Below the pieces are notes generated by a model. That model had not been told where the DNA came from and did not search any database. It saw only the letters and a program-made list of their open reading frames with translations. Positions 1-9,922 of a stretch of DNA of 64,000 bases are shown piece after piece; the stretch's first letter is position 1, and the number at the start of each line of letters is the position of its first letter. A program made the position numbers and the translations under genes. Source of the DNA: Luteimonas aestuarii. Its GTDB lineage: Bacteria > Pseudomonadota > Gammaproteobacteria > Xanthomonadales > Xanthomonadaceae. The DNA is taken from NCBI RefSeq assembly GCF_004357985.1, contig NZ_SMTF01000013.1, positions 1-64,000 of the forward strand, in the 5' to 3' direction.

Positions 1-194
1 GGAGGGAACGATGCCGTCGCAACGGCCGACGTTGCCGACCTGCGCAGGAACCCGGCCCGTGGCTGACAGCTTCCTCTTCTACGATCGCGCCTCGATGAAA
101 TCCCATTTTGGAGGGAACGATGCCGTCGCAACGGCTGAGGTTGCCGACCTGCGCAGGAACCCGGCCCGTGGCTGACAGCTTCCTCTTCTACGAT
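1..194 (+). repeat. Direct duplication of the sbcB 5' region (85 bp, period 109)
   Basis: Bases 1-85 and 110-194 are the same 85-base segment with two differences (positions 26 and 30 against 135 and 139). The segment starts with GGAGGG, carries an ATG (11 and 120) and a GTG (59 and 168), and ends in the codons for SFLFYD of exonuclease I. A 24-base unrelated stretch separates the copies. The period of 109 is not a multiple of three, so reading from the first GTG (59) runs out of frame and stops at 175. The left copy is thus a non-functional fragment of the gene start. It touches the window edge, so its full extent is unknown. A real duplication and an assembly artefact cannot be separated here. 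Confidence 0.9.
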
Positions 195-1604
195 CTGGAG
201 ACCTTCGGCGCCGACCCCCGCCGCACCCGCATCGCCCAGTTCGCGGCCATCCGTACCGATGCGGCGCTCAACGAGATCGAGGATCCCATCGACATCCTCG
301 TCCGCCCGGCCGACGACCTGCTGCCCTCGCCGGCTGCCAGTCTCGTCACGGGACTCACCCCACAGCACGTGCTTGCGAATGGCGTGCCGGAGGCCGACGC
401 CTTCGCCCGCATCTTCGAGGAGATGGCACGTCCACAGACCTGCAGCCTGGGCTACAACTCGCTGCGCTTCGACGACGAATTCGTCCGCTTCGGCCTGTAC
501 CGCAATTTCCACGACGCGTACGAACGCGAGTGGCGCGGCGGCAACTCTCGCTGGGACTTGCTGGACGCCCTGCGGCTGATGCATGCGCTGCGCCCCGACG
601 GCATCGCCTGGCCGCAACGCGAGGACGGCAAGGGCACCTCGTTCAAGCTCGAACACCTGGCCACGGGCAATGGCGTGCGCATCGGCGACGCGCACGAGGC
701 ATTGTCGGACGTGCGCGCCCTGATCGGCCTGGCCCGCCTGTTCCGCCAGTCGCAGCCGCGGCTGTGGGACTACGCGCTGCAACTGCGGGACAAGCGGTTC
801 GCCGCCAGCCAGCTGGATGTCATCGCGATGACCCCGGCACTGCATGTCTCCCAGCGCTACCCGGCATCCCGCCTGTGCGCGGCCCCCGTGCTGCCGCTGG
901 CGCGGCATCCGAAGATCGACAGCCGGGTGATCGTGTTCGACCTCGCCAGCGAACCCGATGCCCTGCTCGACCTGTCGCCGGAAGACATCGCGGCGCGCCT
1001 GTATGTGCGTGCCGATGCCCTGCCCGAGGGCACGACCCGCATCGCGCTGAAGGAAGTCCACCTCAACCGCTGCCCGGCGCTGGTGCCGTGGAGCTACCTG
1101 CGCGAGGACGACTTCACCCGGCTGGCCATCGATCCGGCGGACGTCGAGCGCAACGCCGCGCGCCTGCGCAGCGCCGGCCCGGCGCTGGCCGAAAAAGTCC
1201 GCCGCGTCTATGCGCTGGAGCGCGAGTTCCCGCGCGGCGATGCGGATGCCGGCCTCTACGACGGCTTCATTCCCGACGGCGACAAGCGCCTGTTCGCCGA
1301 CGTGCGCGCCACGCCGCCCGAGGCGCTGGGAACGCGCACGTTCGGCTTCCGCGATCCGCGCATGGGCGAGCTGCTGTTCCGCTACCGTGCGCGCAACTGG
1401 CCTGCGACGCTCTCGGCCGAGGAACGCGCCCGCTGGAACGACTATCGCCGCGTCCGCCTCGCCGACGGCACCACGATGTCCGAGCACTCGTTCACGACGT
1501 TCTTCGCCGAGATCGCGACACTGCGCGAAACGCACCCAGACCGGCGCGACGTGCTGGATGCGCTGGACGGATGGGGTCGCGACCTGCAGGGCAGCCTGGC
1601 ATGA
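168..1604 (+). CDS. sbcB: Exodeoxyribonuclease I
   Basis: Digests single-stranded DNA 3' to 5' and works in recombination and mismatch repair in the cytoplasm. The N-terminus has the DEDD exonuclease motif in FYDLETFG (Asp and Glu), and a further acidic motif in HEALSDVRALIG. The rest matches the SH3-like and helical C-terminal regions of the ExoI family, and the length of about 478 residues is normal. I chose GTG at 168 because homologues start just before SFLFYDLETFG. An ATG at 120, in frame and behind a strong GGAGGG (110-115), is a serious alternative that adds 16 residues. The next gene starts in an ATGA overlap at 1601, so the two are probably translationally coupled. The 5' end is duplicated upstream (1-85). 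Confidence 0.95.
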   Translation: MADSFLFYDLETFGADPRRTRIAQFAAIRTDAALNEIEDPIDILVRPADDLLPSPAASLVTGLTPQHVLANGVPEADAFARIFEEMARPQTCSLGYNSLRFDDEFVRFGLYRNFHDAYEREWRGGNSRWDLLDALRLMHALRPDGIAWPQREDGKGTSFKLEHLATGNGVRIGDAHEALSDVRALIGLARLFRQSQPRLWDYALQLRDKRFAASQLDVIAMTPALHVSQRYPASRLCAAPVLPLARHPKIDSRVIVFDLASEPDALLDLSPEDIAARLYVRADALPEGTTRIALKEVHLNRCPALVPWSYLREDDFTRLAIDPADVERNAARLRSAGPALAEKVRRVYALEREFPRGDADAGLYDGFIPDGDKRLFADVRATPPEALGTRTFGFRDPRMGELLFRYRARNWPATLSAEERARWNDYRRVRLADGTTMSEHSFTTFFAEIATLRETHPDRRDVLDALDGWGRDLQGSLA

Positions 1605-2287
1605 GCCGCTATTTCACCGACAAAAGCCTGAAGTTCCTGCGTGGCCTGGCCCGCCACAACGAACGGGCGTGGTTCCTCGACCACAAGGACGCATACGAAG
1701 CGCACGTGCGCGAACCATTCCAGCGCCTGCTGGCCGACCTGCAGGCGCCCTTGGCCAACGTCAGCCCGCATTTCCATGCCGATCCGAAGACCGTCGGCGG
1801 CTCGCTGTTCCGCATCCAGCGCGACACCCGCTTCTCCGGCGACAAGGCGCCTTACAAACCCTGGCAGGGCGCGCGCCTGTTCCACACGCGCCGGCGCGAG
1901 GTGCCGGCACCGTCGTTCTACCTGCACCTGCAGCCGGGCGGCAGCTTCGTCGGCGCGGGCTTGTGGCACCCGGAGACCGACACCCAGCGCCGCGTCCGCC
2001 AGTTCATCCTCGACAACCCCGGCAGTTGGAAAGCCGCGGCCCATGCGCCGGCGCTGCGCCGCCGCTTCGAACTCGATGACAGCGAAGCCCTGGTGCGGCC
2101 GCCGCGCGGCTTCCCGTCGGATTTCGAGTTCATCGACGACCTCAGGCACCGGAACTGGGTGTTCTGGCGGCCGCTCGACGATGCCACGATGACGGGAACC
2201 TCGCTGGTGCGGCTGCTGTCGAAGGACCTCGTTGCGCTGGGGCCGTTCGTGGACTACCTGTGCGCCGCGCTCGACCTGGAGTTCTGA
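1601..2287 (+). CDS. DUF2461 family protein
   Basis: A 228-residue cytoplasmic protein of the DUF2461 (TIGR02453) family, with no known activity. Family-like stretches include the N-terminal FTDKSLKFLRGLARHNERAW, the central FRIQRDTRFSGDKAPYKPW and the C-terminal NWVFWRPL region. Family members are about 220 residues, so it is complete. It starts inside the sbcB stop codon (ATGA) and its own TGA shares one base with the ATG of the next gene (TGATG at 2285-2289), so the three genes look like one operon. No catalytic residues can be named. Confidence 0.85.
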   Translation: MSRYFTDKSLKFLRGLARHNERAWFLDHKDAYEAHVREPFQRLLADLQAPLANVSPHFHADPKTVGGSLFRIQRDTRFSGDKAPYKPWQGARLFHTRRREVPAPSFYLHLQPGGSFVGAGLWHPETDTQRRVRQFILDNPGSWKAAAHAPALRRRFELDDSEALVRPPRGFPSDFEFIDDLRHRNWVFWRPLDDATMTGTSLVRLLSKDLVALGPFVDYLCAALDLEF

Positions 2288-2820
2288 TGAAGAAGTGGAC
2301 GTGGATCGCCGTGTTTGCCGTCGTGGGCGTGCTGGCCTACGGCGTGGCCGGCCCGTTCCTGACCATCAACGCGATCCGCGATGCGGTGCGCACCGAGAAT
2401 GCGCGTGCGCTGGCGAAGCAGGTCGACTTCCCTCCGCTGCGACACAGCCTCAAGCTGCAGATGCGCGAGGCCATCGTGCGCCGCGCCGGCGCCGATGCAC
2501 AGTCCAGCCTGGCCGGGGCGCTGGGCATTCGCATGGCCGCGGGCTTGGCCGATGGCGCCGTGGACGCCATGGTCACGCCGATGGGCCTGGGCGCGTTGAT
2601 GGAGGGCCGCAAGGTCTGGAACCGCGCCAGCGGCCTGCCACCGCCGACGCGTGCCGATACCGGCGATCGCGCCCAGCCGTTGCAGGACCCGCGATACCGC
2701 TTCGAGTCGCCATCGCGCTTCACTGCCACGGTCACCGCTGCCGATGGCACCGAGACCACGTTCGTGCTGACACGCAACGGCCTGCGCTGGCGGCTCAGCG
2801 ACATCCACCTGCCGCTGTAG
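2287..2820 (+). CDS. DUF2939 family membrane-anchored protein
   Basis: A 177-residue protein with one N-terminal hydrophobic segment (about residues 4-24) that serves as a signal anchor, then a soluble domain facing the periplasm. The part around ITINAIRDAV-like FLTINAIRDAVRTENARA and the paired PLRHSLKLQM match the DUF2939 family, which has no known function. It is the third gene of the sbcB run, starting within the previous stop codon. Its own stop codon TAG (2818-2820) is supplied by the GTAG head of a REP repeat. Confidence 0.75.
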   Translation: MKKWTWIAVFAVVGVLAYGVAGPFLTINAIRDAVRTENARALAKQVDFPPLRHSLKLQMREAIVRRAGADAQSSLAGALGIRMAAGLADGAVDAMVTPMGLGALMEGRKVWNRASGLPPPTRADTGDRAQPLQDPRYRFESPSRFTATVTAADGTETTFVLTRNGLRWRLSDIHLPL

Positions 2821-2838
2821 GGCGGGTCTCGACCCGCC
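2817..2838 (+). repeat. GTAG-headed REP palindrome, copy A
   Basis: GTAG followed by GGCGGGTC-TC-GACCCGCC, a perfect 8-bp hairpin with a 2-base centre. It is one of five related copies in the window (also 2962, 3979, 12160 and 12299). The TAG of GTAG is the stop codon of the DUF2939 gene. The tetranucleotide head is typical of REPs mobilised by REP-associated tyrosine transposases (RAYTs), but no RAYT gene lies in this window. The hairpin may also act on transcript ends. Confidence 0.85.
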
Positions 2839-2961
2839 GTCGCGTATTGCATCCGTGGACGCGCGGTCCTCTCGACATCGCGACCGGCCAACGCAATTGC
2901 TGTCACCGCGTCGCCGCTGGCGTGGAATGAGCTCGTTGTCCAATGGCGGGACTGGACGAGC

Positions 2962-2983
2962 GGCGGGTCGGGACCCGCCCTAC
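2962..2983 (-). repeat. GTAG-headed REP palindrome, copy B (inverted)
   Basis: Read on the minus strand: GTAG then GGCGGGTC-CC-GACCCGCC. It faces copy A across 123 bases, forming a REPIN-like inverted doublet between two convergent genes. Its TAG (2980-2982) is the stop codon of the minus-strand 5'-nucleotidase gene. Confidence 0.85.
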
Positions 2984-3894
2984 GGGTTCGACACGCCATG
3001 CGGCACGTGGCCGGCGGCGACGTGCAGCCGGGCGCTGTCGATGTTGTGCAGTGAGTCGTCGAAGAAGATGTCGGCGCCGAAGGCCTCGAGGAATGGACCT
3101 TTGGCGCGACCACCGAGGAACAGCGCTTCGTCCAGGCGTACGCCCCACTCGCGCAGGGTGCGGATCACGCGCTCGTGCGCGGGCGCGGACCGCGCGGTGA
3201 CCAGCGCGGTGCGGATCGGCGCGGCCTCCCCCGCGGGATAGGCCGCCTGCAGGTCGTGCAGGGCCGACAAAAAGCCACGGAAAGGCCCTCCGATCAGCGG
3301 CTCGCGCGCACGCGCGATCTCGTGCCTGTGGAAGGCATCGATACCACCCTCGCGCGAGACGCGTTCGCCTTCGTCGTCGAAGATCACCGCATCGCCGTCG
3401 AACGCGATGCGGATCTGCTCGCTGGCGAGGTTGCCGGGCAGCGCCTTGGCCGGCAGGATCGTCGCCGCCGCCACGTCGTTAGCCAGCGCCTGGCGCACCG
3501 AGTCGGGGTTCGCCGACAGGAACAGCTGCGCGCCGAAGGGGCGGATGTACGGCCAGGTGGGCTCGCCGGACGTGAACGTGGCGCGCGAAATCGCCAGCTT
3601 GTGGTGCTGGATGGAATTGAAGATGCGCAGGCCCGTATCGGCCGAGTTGCGCGACAGCAGGATCACCTCGACCCGCGGCGCATCGGGTGGCGCATTGACG
3701 TTGAGCGCCAGCAGCTTGCGCACCAGGGGGAACGCGATGCCCGGCTCCAGGACGTCGTCTTCGCGGGTGCGCTGGTATTCGGCGTAGGGTTCGATGCCCT
3801 CGTTCTCGAACAGCGCATGGCTGTCCTCCAAGTCGAACAGTGCCCGGGACGAGATGGCGATGGTGAGGACGGCGACGGGTTCGGTGCGTGACAT
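2980..3894 (-). CDS. 5'-nucleotidase, cN-I type
   Basis: A 304-residue protein of the PF06189 family (related to eukaryotic cytosolic 5'-nucleotidase I), expected to remove phosphate from nucleoside monophosphates in the cytoplasm. Visible family stretches are AISSRALFDLEDSH near the N-terminus, the middle RIAFDGDAVIFDDEGER (HAD-like Asp motif) and the C-terminal DEALFLGGRAKGPFLEAFGADIFFDDS. The length is normal. It is convergent with the sbcB operon, and its stop is formed by REP copy B. It lies downstream of NAD kinase on the same strand, 102 bases away, so co-transcription is possible. The preferred nucleotide cannot be read from sequence. Confidence 0.85.
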   Translation of the reverse strand: MSRTEPVAVLTIAISSRALFDLEDSHALFENEGIEPYAEYQRTREDDVLEPGIAFPLVRKLLALNVNAPPDAPRVEVILLSRNSADTGLRIFNSIQHHKLAISRATFTSGEPTWPYIRPFGAQLFLSANPDSVRQALANDVAAATILPAKALPGNLASEQIRIAFDGDAVIFDDEGERVSREGGIDAFHRHEIARAREPLIGGPFRGFLSALHDLQAAYPAGEAAPIRTALVTARSAPAHERVIRTLREWGVRLDEALFLGGRAKGPFLEAFGADIFFDDSLHNIDSARLHVAAGHVPHGVSNP

Positions 3895-3978
3895 GCGGGG
3901 GATTATGCGCCGGGTGTGTCTCGGGGCGTGCGACGGCGGTCTGTCGGTTGCGTGGCGTGCGCCTCGAGGCCGCGCGAT

Positions 3979-4000
3979 GGCGGGCCGGGGCCCGCCCTAC
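3979..4000 (-). repeat. GTAG-headed REP palindrome, copy C
   Basis: Minus-strand GTAG then GGCGGGCC-CC-GGCCCGCC, a single REP unit without a partner nearby. Its TAG (3997-3999) is the stop codon of nadK. It fills part of the 102-base gap between nadK and the 5'-nucleotidase gene. Confidence 0.85.
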
Positions 4001-4791
4001 ACCACGAACTGTTCGCTGAGGATGCGTTCCTCGAGGTTGTGCTCGGGGTCGAACAGCAGCGTCACCGTCCGGTCCCGGGACTCGCGGATGGTCACGTCCA
4101 CCACGTCTCGCACCTCGTGCGAGTCGGCGGTGGCGCTGACCGGGCGCTTGAACGGATCCAGCACGCGGAAGCGCACTTCCGTGCCTGCCTTGAGCAAGGC
4201 GCCGCGCCAGCGCCGGGGGCGGAAGGCGGCGATCGGCGTCAATGCCACCACGCTGGCCCCCAGCGGCAGGATGGGTCCGTGCGCGGAATAGTTGTAGGCG
4301 GTGCTGCCCGCGGCGGTGGCGACCATCACGCCGTCGCACACCAGCTCGTCCAGCCGGGTCTGGCCGTTGAGGTCGATGGCGATCTGCGCCGCCTGCCGGG
4401 TCTGTCGCAGCAGCGAGACTTCGTTGTACGCCAACGAACCGACGGTGGCGCCCGATTCGGTCTGCGCCACCATTTCGAGCGGCCGCAGCACGGCAGGCTC
4501 GGCGGCGGCGATGCGCGCCAGCAGGTCCTGCCCCGCGTCGATGCCGTCGCCACCGCTGCGGTAGGTGTTCATCAGGAATCCCACCGTGCCCAGCTTCATG
4601 CCGAATACAGGCTTGCCGAGGCTGCCGTGGCGATGCAGGGTCTGCAGCATGAAACCGTCGCCGCCCAACGCGCACAGCACGTCGGCCTCGGCGGGTTCGC
4701 ACTGCCCGTGGCGCGCCACCAGCGCCTGCAGCGCGTCGCGCGCGCCATCGGTCTGGCTGCCGAGGAAAGCGATGCGTGGCGTCGTGCTCAT
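3997..4791 (-). CDS. nadK: NAD kinase
   Basis: Phosphorylates NAD to NADP in the cytoplasm, the only route to NADP. The 264-residue protein has the GGDG motif at residues 43-46, the NE pair in [10 protein letters not shown], and the glycine-rich [21 protein letters not shown] that binds NAD. Length and motif order fit the family. The start at 4791 ([12 protein letters not shown]) gives the usual N-terminus; the frame stays open further upstream, but that part runs antisense-free into the glutamate dehydrogenase region and looks unrelated. The gene follows the NAD-glutamate dehydrogenase gene on the same strand by 82 bases, and its stop lies within REP copy C. Confidence 0.95.
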   Translation of the reverse strand: MSTTPRIAFLGSQTDGARDALQALVARHGQCEPAEADVLCALGGDGFMLQTLHRHGSLGKPVFGMKLGTVGFLMNTYRSGGDGIDAGQDLLARIAAAEPAVLRPLEMVAQTESGATVGSLAYNEVSLLRQTRQAAQIAIDLNGQTRLDELVCDGVMVATAAGSTAYNYSAHGPILPLGASVVALTPIAAFRPRRWRGALLKAGTEVRFRVLDPFKRPVSATADSHEVRDVVDVTIRESRDRTVTLLFDPEHNLEERILSEQFVV

Positions 4792-4873
4792 CGGTCCGTG
4801 TCCATCCGGTCGCTGGGCGATGCGGCCAGCATAGCGCAGGGTGACGCCGCGGCGCGGCGCCACCCATCGGCCA

Positions 4874-7800
4874 TCAGCTGCGCTGCACCAGCTGCGAGAG
4901 CCGCTGGACCGCCACCGATGCGGTGGGATAGTCCAGCGTCTTCTGCGTCGCCAGTTCGCCCAGCATCGCCAACGTGAAGCGCAGATTGGGATCGTCGCGA
5001 CCGATCCACTGCGCCACCTTTTCATCCGCCGTATGCCCGGGCATGCGCAGCGCCTGTCCCACCAGCGCACGATGTTGCGCCGCCAGTTCGTCCTGCAGCA
5101 CGCCGCGCGCGACCGCGTGCCAGCGGCCTTCCACCACCAGCGCGTCGATCTGGCCGGCCAGCCATGGCAGGTTGAGCGCCTGGCCAATGCGGAAGTGCAG
5201 CTTGGCCACGTCCACCGGCTTCTGCTTGCGCTCGGTCGCCAGTTCGATGATGTCGCAGCAGGCATCCAGGTAAGGCAACGCGGCCAGCTGGCCGCCCAAC
5301 GCCTCCGGGACGCCCTTCTCCGCCCACTCGCGCAGGCTGGCCTCGTAGGCCGGGCGCTGCGACGCTGGCAGGATGTCCTTGCCGGCGCGGATGTCGTGGA
5401 AGCCATCGTGGTAGCGCTTGACCGCGGTGGTGATGTCCGGGATCGCACCCGGTCGCGACAGCAGCCAGCGCGTGAACGAACGCTGCAGGTTCCAGATCAC
5501 CTGCAGGGCGTCGATCTGCACCGACTCCGGCACCTTGCCGTCGAGCGCGTCGATGTCGATCCACAGCGAGCGTGCTTCCAGCGTTTCTCGGGTGATGGTG
5601 AACGCCTTGGCCACTTCACCCATGCTGCGGCCGCTGTCTTCCTGCATGCGCATCAGGAAGGTCGCGCCCATGCGGTTGATCATGGTGTTGGTGACCGCGG
5701 TCGCGATGATCTCGCGCTTCAGGCGGTGCTGTTCCATGGCCTTGGCGTACTTCTGCTGCAGCGGCTGCGGGAAGTAGCGCAGCAGTTCCTTCGACAGGTA
5801 CGGGTCTTCCGGCACGTCCGAGCGCAGCAGTTCCTCGTAGGCGACCAGCTTGGAGTAAGACAGCAGCACGGACAGTTCGGGGCGCGTCAGGCCAACGCCG
5901 CGCGCCTTGCGCTCGGCGATCTCGGCATCGGACGGCAGGTACTCGATCTGGCGGTCGAGCAGGCCCTGCGATTCCAGCGTGCGGATGAAATGCTGCTTCG
6001 AACCCAGGCGCGTCACGCTCATGCGCTGCATCAGGCTCAGCGCCTGGTTCTGGCGGTAGTTGTCCCACAGCACCAGGTCGGCCACTTCCTCGGTCATCGA
6101 GGCGAGCAGCTTGTTGCGCGCCTCCATCTTCAGCTTTCCGTCCTGCACCTGGCCATTGAGCAGGATCTTGATGTTCACCTCGTGGTCGGAGGTGTCCACG
6201 CCGGCGGAGTTGTCGATGAAGTCGGTGTTGAGCAGCACGCCACCCAGTGCGGCCTCGACCCGGCCGAGCTGGGTCAGGCCCAGGTTGCCGCCCTCGCCCA
6301 CCACCTTGCAGCGCAACTCGTTGCCGTTGATGCGCAGTGCGTTGTTGGCGCGGTCGCCGACGTCCGCGTGCTGTTCGGTGCTGCCCTTCACGTACGTGCC
6401 GATGCCGCCGTTCCACAGCAGGTCCACCGGTGCCTTGAGGATCGCCGACATCAGTTCCACCGGACTCATCGAGGCCACGTTGCCCTCGATGCCCAGCGCC
6501 TCGCGCGCTTCCGCCGACAACGGGATCGACTTGGCGCTGCGTGGCCACACGCCGCCGCCCTTGCTGATCTTCGCGGCGTCGTAGTCCTCCCAGCTCGAAC
6601 GCGGCAGCTTGAACATGCGCTCGCGCTCGACGTAGGACGACGACGCCTCGGGGTTCGGGTCGAGGAAGATGTGGCGATGGTCGAAGGCCGCCACCAGGCG
6701 GATGTGCTTCGACAGCAGCATGCCGTTGCCGAACACGTCGCCGGACATGTCGCCAACGCCCGCACAGGTGAAGTCCTGCGACTGCGAATCGCGGCCCATG
6801 GCGCGGAAGTGGCGCTTGACCGACTCCCATGCGCCGCGGGCGGTGATGCCCATGCCCTTGTGGTCGTAGCCCACCGACCCGCCTGACGCGAAGGCATCGT
6901 CCAGCCAGAAGCCATGCTCGCGCGCGATCGCGTTCGCAGTGTCCGAGAACGTCGCGGTGCCCTTGTCCGCGGCCACCACCAGGTAGGGGTCGTCGCCATC
7001 GTGGCGCACCACGTCGCGCGGCGGCACGATCTTGCCGTCGACGATGTTGTCGGTGATGTCGAGCAGGCCGTTGATGAACATCTTGTAGCAGGCCACGCCT
7101 TCGGCGAACTGCACGTCACGATCCGGGTTGGCGGGTGGCCGCTTGACGATGAACCCGCCCTTCGAGCCGACCGGCACGATCACGGTGTTCTTCACCATCT
7201 GCGCCTTCACCAGGCCCAGCACTTCGGTGCGGAAATCCTCGCGGCGGTCGGACCAGCGCAGGCCGCCGCGCGCCACCGGGCCGAAGCGCAGGTGGATGCC
7301 TTCGATGCGCGGGCCGTACACGAAGATCTCGCGGTACGGGCGCGGCTTCGGCAGGTCGGGCACCTTCGACGAGTCGAACTTGAAGGCGATGGTGTGCTTG
7401 GGCAGGCCGTCGGCACCCGACTGGAAGTAGCTGGTGCGCAGGGTGGCATCGATGACGCCGATGAAGCCGCGCAGGATGCGGTCCTCGTCGAGGCTCGATA
7501 CATTGTCCAGCAACGCCTTGAGCGCCTTGCGCGTGCTGTCGTACTGCGCGTTGCGCCCGTTGCGGCGCGCGTCGATGATCGGCCGCAGCACCGCCATGGT
7601 GGCCTCGTCGCCGGCCGCGAGCGCCTCGAACTGCGCGGCCAGCCGCGCCACGCCCTCGGCGACCTGCGCCTTCGACTCGCTGCCCGTGGCCGGGTGGAAA
7701 CGCGCTTCGAAAATCTCGACCAGCAGCCGGGCGATCAGCGGATGGCGCGCGAACGTGGCTTCGACGTAGTTCTGCGAGAACGGCACGCCCACCTGCTGCA

Positions 7801-9835
7801 GGTACTTGGCGTACCCGCGCAGCATCGAAACCTGGCGCCAGTCGAGCCCGGCCGCCAATACCAGCCCGTTGAAGCCGTCGCTTTCCGCGTCGCCGCGCCA
7901 TACGCGCGCGAACGCCTCGCCGAAACTGCCGCTGACGCTGTCGATGTCCAGCCCATGCGCACGCAGCTCGACATCGAAATCCTGGATGTAGAGCGGCGTG
8001 CCGTCCGCCTCGATGCGGTGCGAGTGTTCGGTGATCACCCGCAGCCCCATGTTCTCCATCATCGGCAGCGCGTCGGACAGCGGGATGTCCTTGTGCTGGC
8101 GGTAGAGCTTGAAGCGCAGGGCGCGCTCGCCGGTGACGCGGTCCGGCGATTCCTGCAAGCTGATCTGCAGGTCGTCGGCATCGCGCAGGCCGGCCAGGCG
8201 CTCGACGTCGGTGGCCGCCGCAGAGGCCGACGCACCTTCGATGTAGCCGGCCGACAGGGCGCGCCCGTAGCGCTCGGCCAGTGCCAGTCCGTGTTCCTCG
8301 CCATGGCGCGACACCAGTTCGTCCCGCAGGTCGTCCTGCCAGTTGCGCACGATGGCGGCCAGCTCGGCTTCCAGCGTGGCCTGGTCCACGTCCAGCGATT
8401 CGCCCTGGCGCGGACGCACCATCATGTGCAGCTGGGCCAGCGGCGAATCGCCGACCAGCACATTGCTGTCCACGTGGTCGGCGCGCAGTACGCGCTTGAG
8501 CATCGCCTCGATGCGATGGCGCACCTCGGTGTTGTAGCGATCGCGAGGCACGTAGGCCAGCGCGGAGTAGAAACGGCCGTAGCGGCCGCGGCGCAGGAAC
8601 AGGCGGCTGCGCACGCGCTCCTGCAGGCCGAGGATGCCGGTGCCCAGCTGGAACAACTCGTCCGCGGTCGACTGGAACAGTTCGTCGCGCGGCAGGGTTT
8701 CCAGGATGTGTTTGAGCGCCTTGCCGCTGTGGCCGGTGGGCTTGAGGCCGGATTCGCTCATGACATGCTCGTAGCGCTCGCGCACCAGCGGGATCTCCCA
8801 CGGGCGACGGTTGTACGCGCTGGAGGTGTACAGGCCGAGGAAGCGCTGCTCGGACACGGCACGCCCCTTGTCGTCGAACCCCAGCACGCCGATGTAGTCC
8901 ATGTAGCCGGGCCGATGCACGGTGGAACGCGCGTTGGTCTTGGTGATGACAAGCGCCTCGGCGCTGCCCTCGTTGCGCAACTGGTGGGCGGCCAGCGACT
9001 TCAGCGGACGCGGCCTGGCCGCATCGCTGGCGCGCAGCAGGCCCAGGCCGCTGCCTTCCACCGGGCACAGCATTTCCTCGCTGCCCTGCTTGCGTACGTG
9101 GTACTCGCGGTAGCCGAACAGGGTGAAGTGGTCGTTCGCCGCCCAGCGCAGGAACTCCTGCGCCTCGCGCCGCTCGGCATCGGAGACCGGCATCCTGCGC
9201 GTGGCGAGGTCGGCCGCCGCCTGCTGCATCTTCTCGCGCATCGGCATCCAGTCGGCCACGATGGCGCGCACGTCGTCCAGCACGCTGCGCAGCACCTGCT
9301 CGATGCGGGCATTGCTTTCGGCGGTCTGGCGGTCGATCTCGAAATGCATGACCGATTCGATCTCGCCCTCGCCCACCGCCAGCAGCTTGCCGGCCTTGTC
9401 GCGCGAGATCTGGATCACCGGATGGCCCAGCACATGCACGCCGATGCCCTGCTCGGCCAGCGCCATCGTCACCGAGTCGACCAGGAACGGCATGTCGTCG
9501 TTGACGATCTGCAGCACCGTGTGCGACGACTCCCAGCCATGCGACTTCAGCGTGGGGTTGAACAGGCGCACGTTGGCGGTCCGCGGCTTGCGCTTGCGCG
9601 CGAAGTCCAGCAGGTCCATCGCCAGCGCGGCCCAGCTGTCTGGCCCGTGCAGCGGCAGCTCTTCCTCGGTCATGCGCCGGTAGAACGCGCCGGCGAACGC
9701 GCTGGCATCGTCATCGCCCTTGCGCTTGCGGATCGCGTCGAAAATCGGGTCGAGCAGTCCGCTGCGGGCATCCTTGCGGGCGTCGCTTGCCGACTTGCGC
9801 GGGGCGGGGGTCTTCTTCTTGCTGGGCGTGGTCAT
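4874..9835 (-). CDS. gdhB: NAD-specific glutamate dehydrogenase, large 180-kDa type
   Basis: Oxidises glutamate to 2-oxoglutarate and ammonia with NAD, a catabolic entry to the TCA cycle. The 1653-residue size is typical of the bacterial GDH-180 group. The N-terminal part holds the regulatory ACT-like regions (for example [20 protein letters not shown]). The catalytic part contains [33 protein letters not shown] with the substrate lysine, and the Rossmann-side [10 protein letters not shown]. The N-terminal 30 residues are Lys/Ser-rich. The start ATG at 9833-9835 is the only good one. It is separate from the acyl-CoA dehydrogenase upstream by an 87-base gap with a hairpin. The symbol follows the Pseudomonas aeruginosa gene. 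Confidence 0.95.
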   Translation of the reverse strand: MTTPSKKKTPAPRKSASDARKDARSGLLDPIFDAIRKRKGDDDASAFAGAFYRRMTEEELPLHGPDSWAALAMDLLDFARKRKPRTANVRLFNPTLKSHGWESSHTVLQIVNDDMPFLVDSVTMALAEQGIGVHVLGHPVIQISRDKAGKLLAVGEGEIESVMHFEIDRQTAESNARIEQVLRSVLDDVRAIVADWMPMREKMQQAAADLATRRMPVSDAERREAQEFLRWAANDHFTLFGYREYHVRKQGSEEMLCPVEGSGLGLLRASDAARPRPLKSLAAHQLRNEGSAEALVITKTNARSTVHRPGYMDYIGVLGFDDKGRAVSEQRFLGLYTSSAYNRRPWEIPLVRERYEHVMSESGLKPTGHSGKALKHILETLPRDELFQSTADELFQLGTGILGLQERVRSRLFLRRGRYGRFYSALAYVPRDRYNTEVRHRIEAMLKRVLRADHVDSNVLVGDSPLAQLHMMVRPRQGESLDVDQATLEAELAAIVRNWQDDLRDELVSRHGEEHGLALAERYGRALSAGYIEGASASAAATDVERLAGLRDADDLQISLQESPDRVTGERALRFKLYRQHKDIPLSDALPMMENMGLRVITEHSHRIEADGTPLYIQDFDVELRAHGLDIDSVSGSFGEAFARVWRGDAESDGFNGLVLAAGLDWRQVSMLRGYAKYLQQVGVPFSQNYVEATFARHPLIARLLVEIFEARFHPATGSESKAQVAEGVARLAAQFEALAAGDEATMAVLRPIIDARRNGRNAQYDSTRKALKALLDNVSSLDEDRILRGFIGVIDATLRTSYFQSGADGLPKHTIAFKFDSSKVPDLPKPRPYREIFVYGPRIEGIHLRFGPVARGGLRWSDRREDFRTEVLGLVKAQMVKNTVIVPVGSKGGFIVKRPPANPDRDVQFAEGVACYKMFINGLLDITDNIVDGKIVPPRDVVRHDGDDPYLVVAADKGTATFSDTANAIAREHGFWLDDAFASGGSVGYDHKGMGITARGAWESVKRHFRAMGRDSQSQDFTCAGVGDMSGDVFGNGMLLSKHIRLVAAFDHRHIFLDPNPEASSSYVERERMFKLPRSSWEDYDAAKISKGGGVWPRSAKSIPLSAEAREALGIEGNVASMSPVELMSAILKAPVDLLWNGGIGTYVKGSTEQHADVGDRANNALRINGNELRCKVVGEGGNLGLTQLGRVEAALGGVLLNTDFIDNSAGVDTSDHEVNIKILLNGQVQDGKLKMEARNKLLASMTEEVADLVLWDNYRQNQALSLMQRMSVTRLGSKQHFIRTLESQGLLDRQIEYLPSDAEIAERKARGVGLTRPELSVLLSYSKLVAYEELLRSDVPEDPYLSKELLRYFPQPLQQKYAKAMEQHRLKREIIATAVTNTMINRMGATFLMRMQEDSGRSMGEVAKAFTITRETLEARSLWIDIDALDGKVPESVQIDALQVIWNLQRSFTRWLLSRPGAIPDITTAVKRYHDGFHDIRAGKDILPASQRPAYEASLREWAEKGVPEALGGQLAALPYLDACCDIIELATERKQKPVDVAKLHFRIGQALNLPWLAGQIDALVVEGRWHAVARGVLQDELAAQHRALVGQALRMPGHTADEKVAQWIGRDDPNLRFTLAMLGELATQKTLDYPTASVAVQRLSQLVQRS

Positions 9836-9858
9836 GGAACACTCGTTCGATGGAATGA

Positions 9859-9880
9859 GGCCCGCGTTCTCACGCGGGCC
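9859..9880. terminator. Hairpin between acyl-CoA dehydrogenase and GDH genes
   Basis: GGCCCGCG (9859-9866) and CGCGGGCC (9873-9880) form a perfect 8-bp stem with a 6-base loop. There is no T-tract on either strand, so it is not a classical intrinsic terminator. It could stabilise a 3' end or act as a Rho-assisted terminator. Confidence 0.4.
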
Positions 9881-9922
9881 ATGGTGTCGTTCAGGGGCGG
9901 AGGCAACACATGCGGCCGTGGC

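Noticed and set aside
59..175. A 38-residue gene from the first GTG of the duplicated segment
   Set aside because: It is the truncated, frame-shifted copy of the sbcB start with no homologous product; recorded as a repeat instead.
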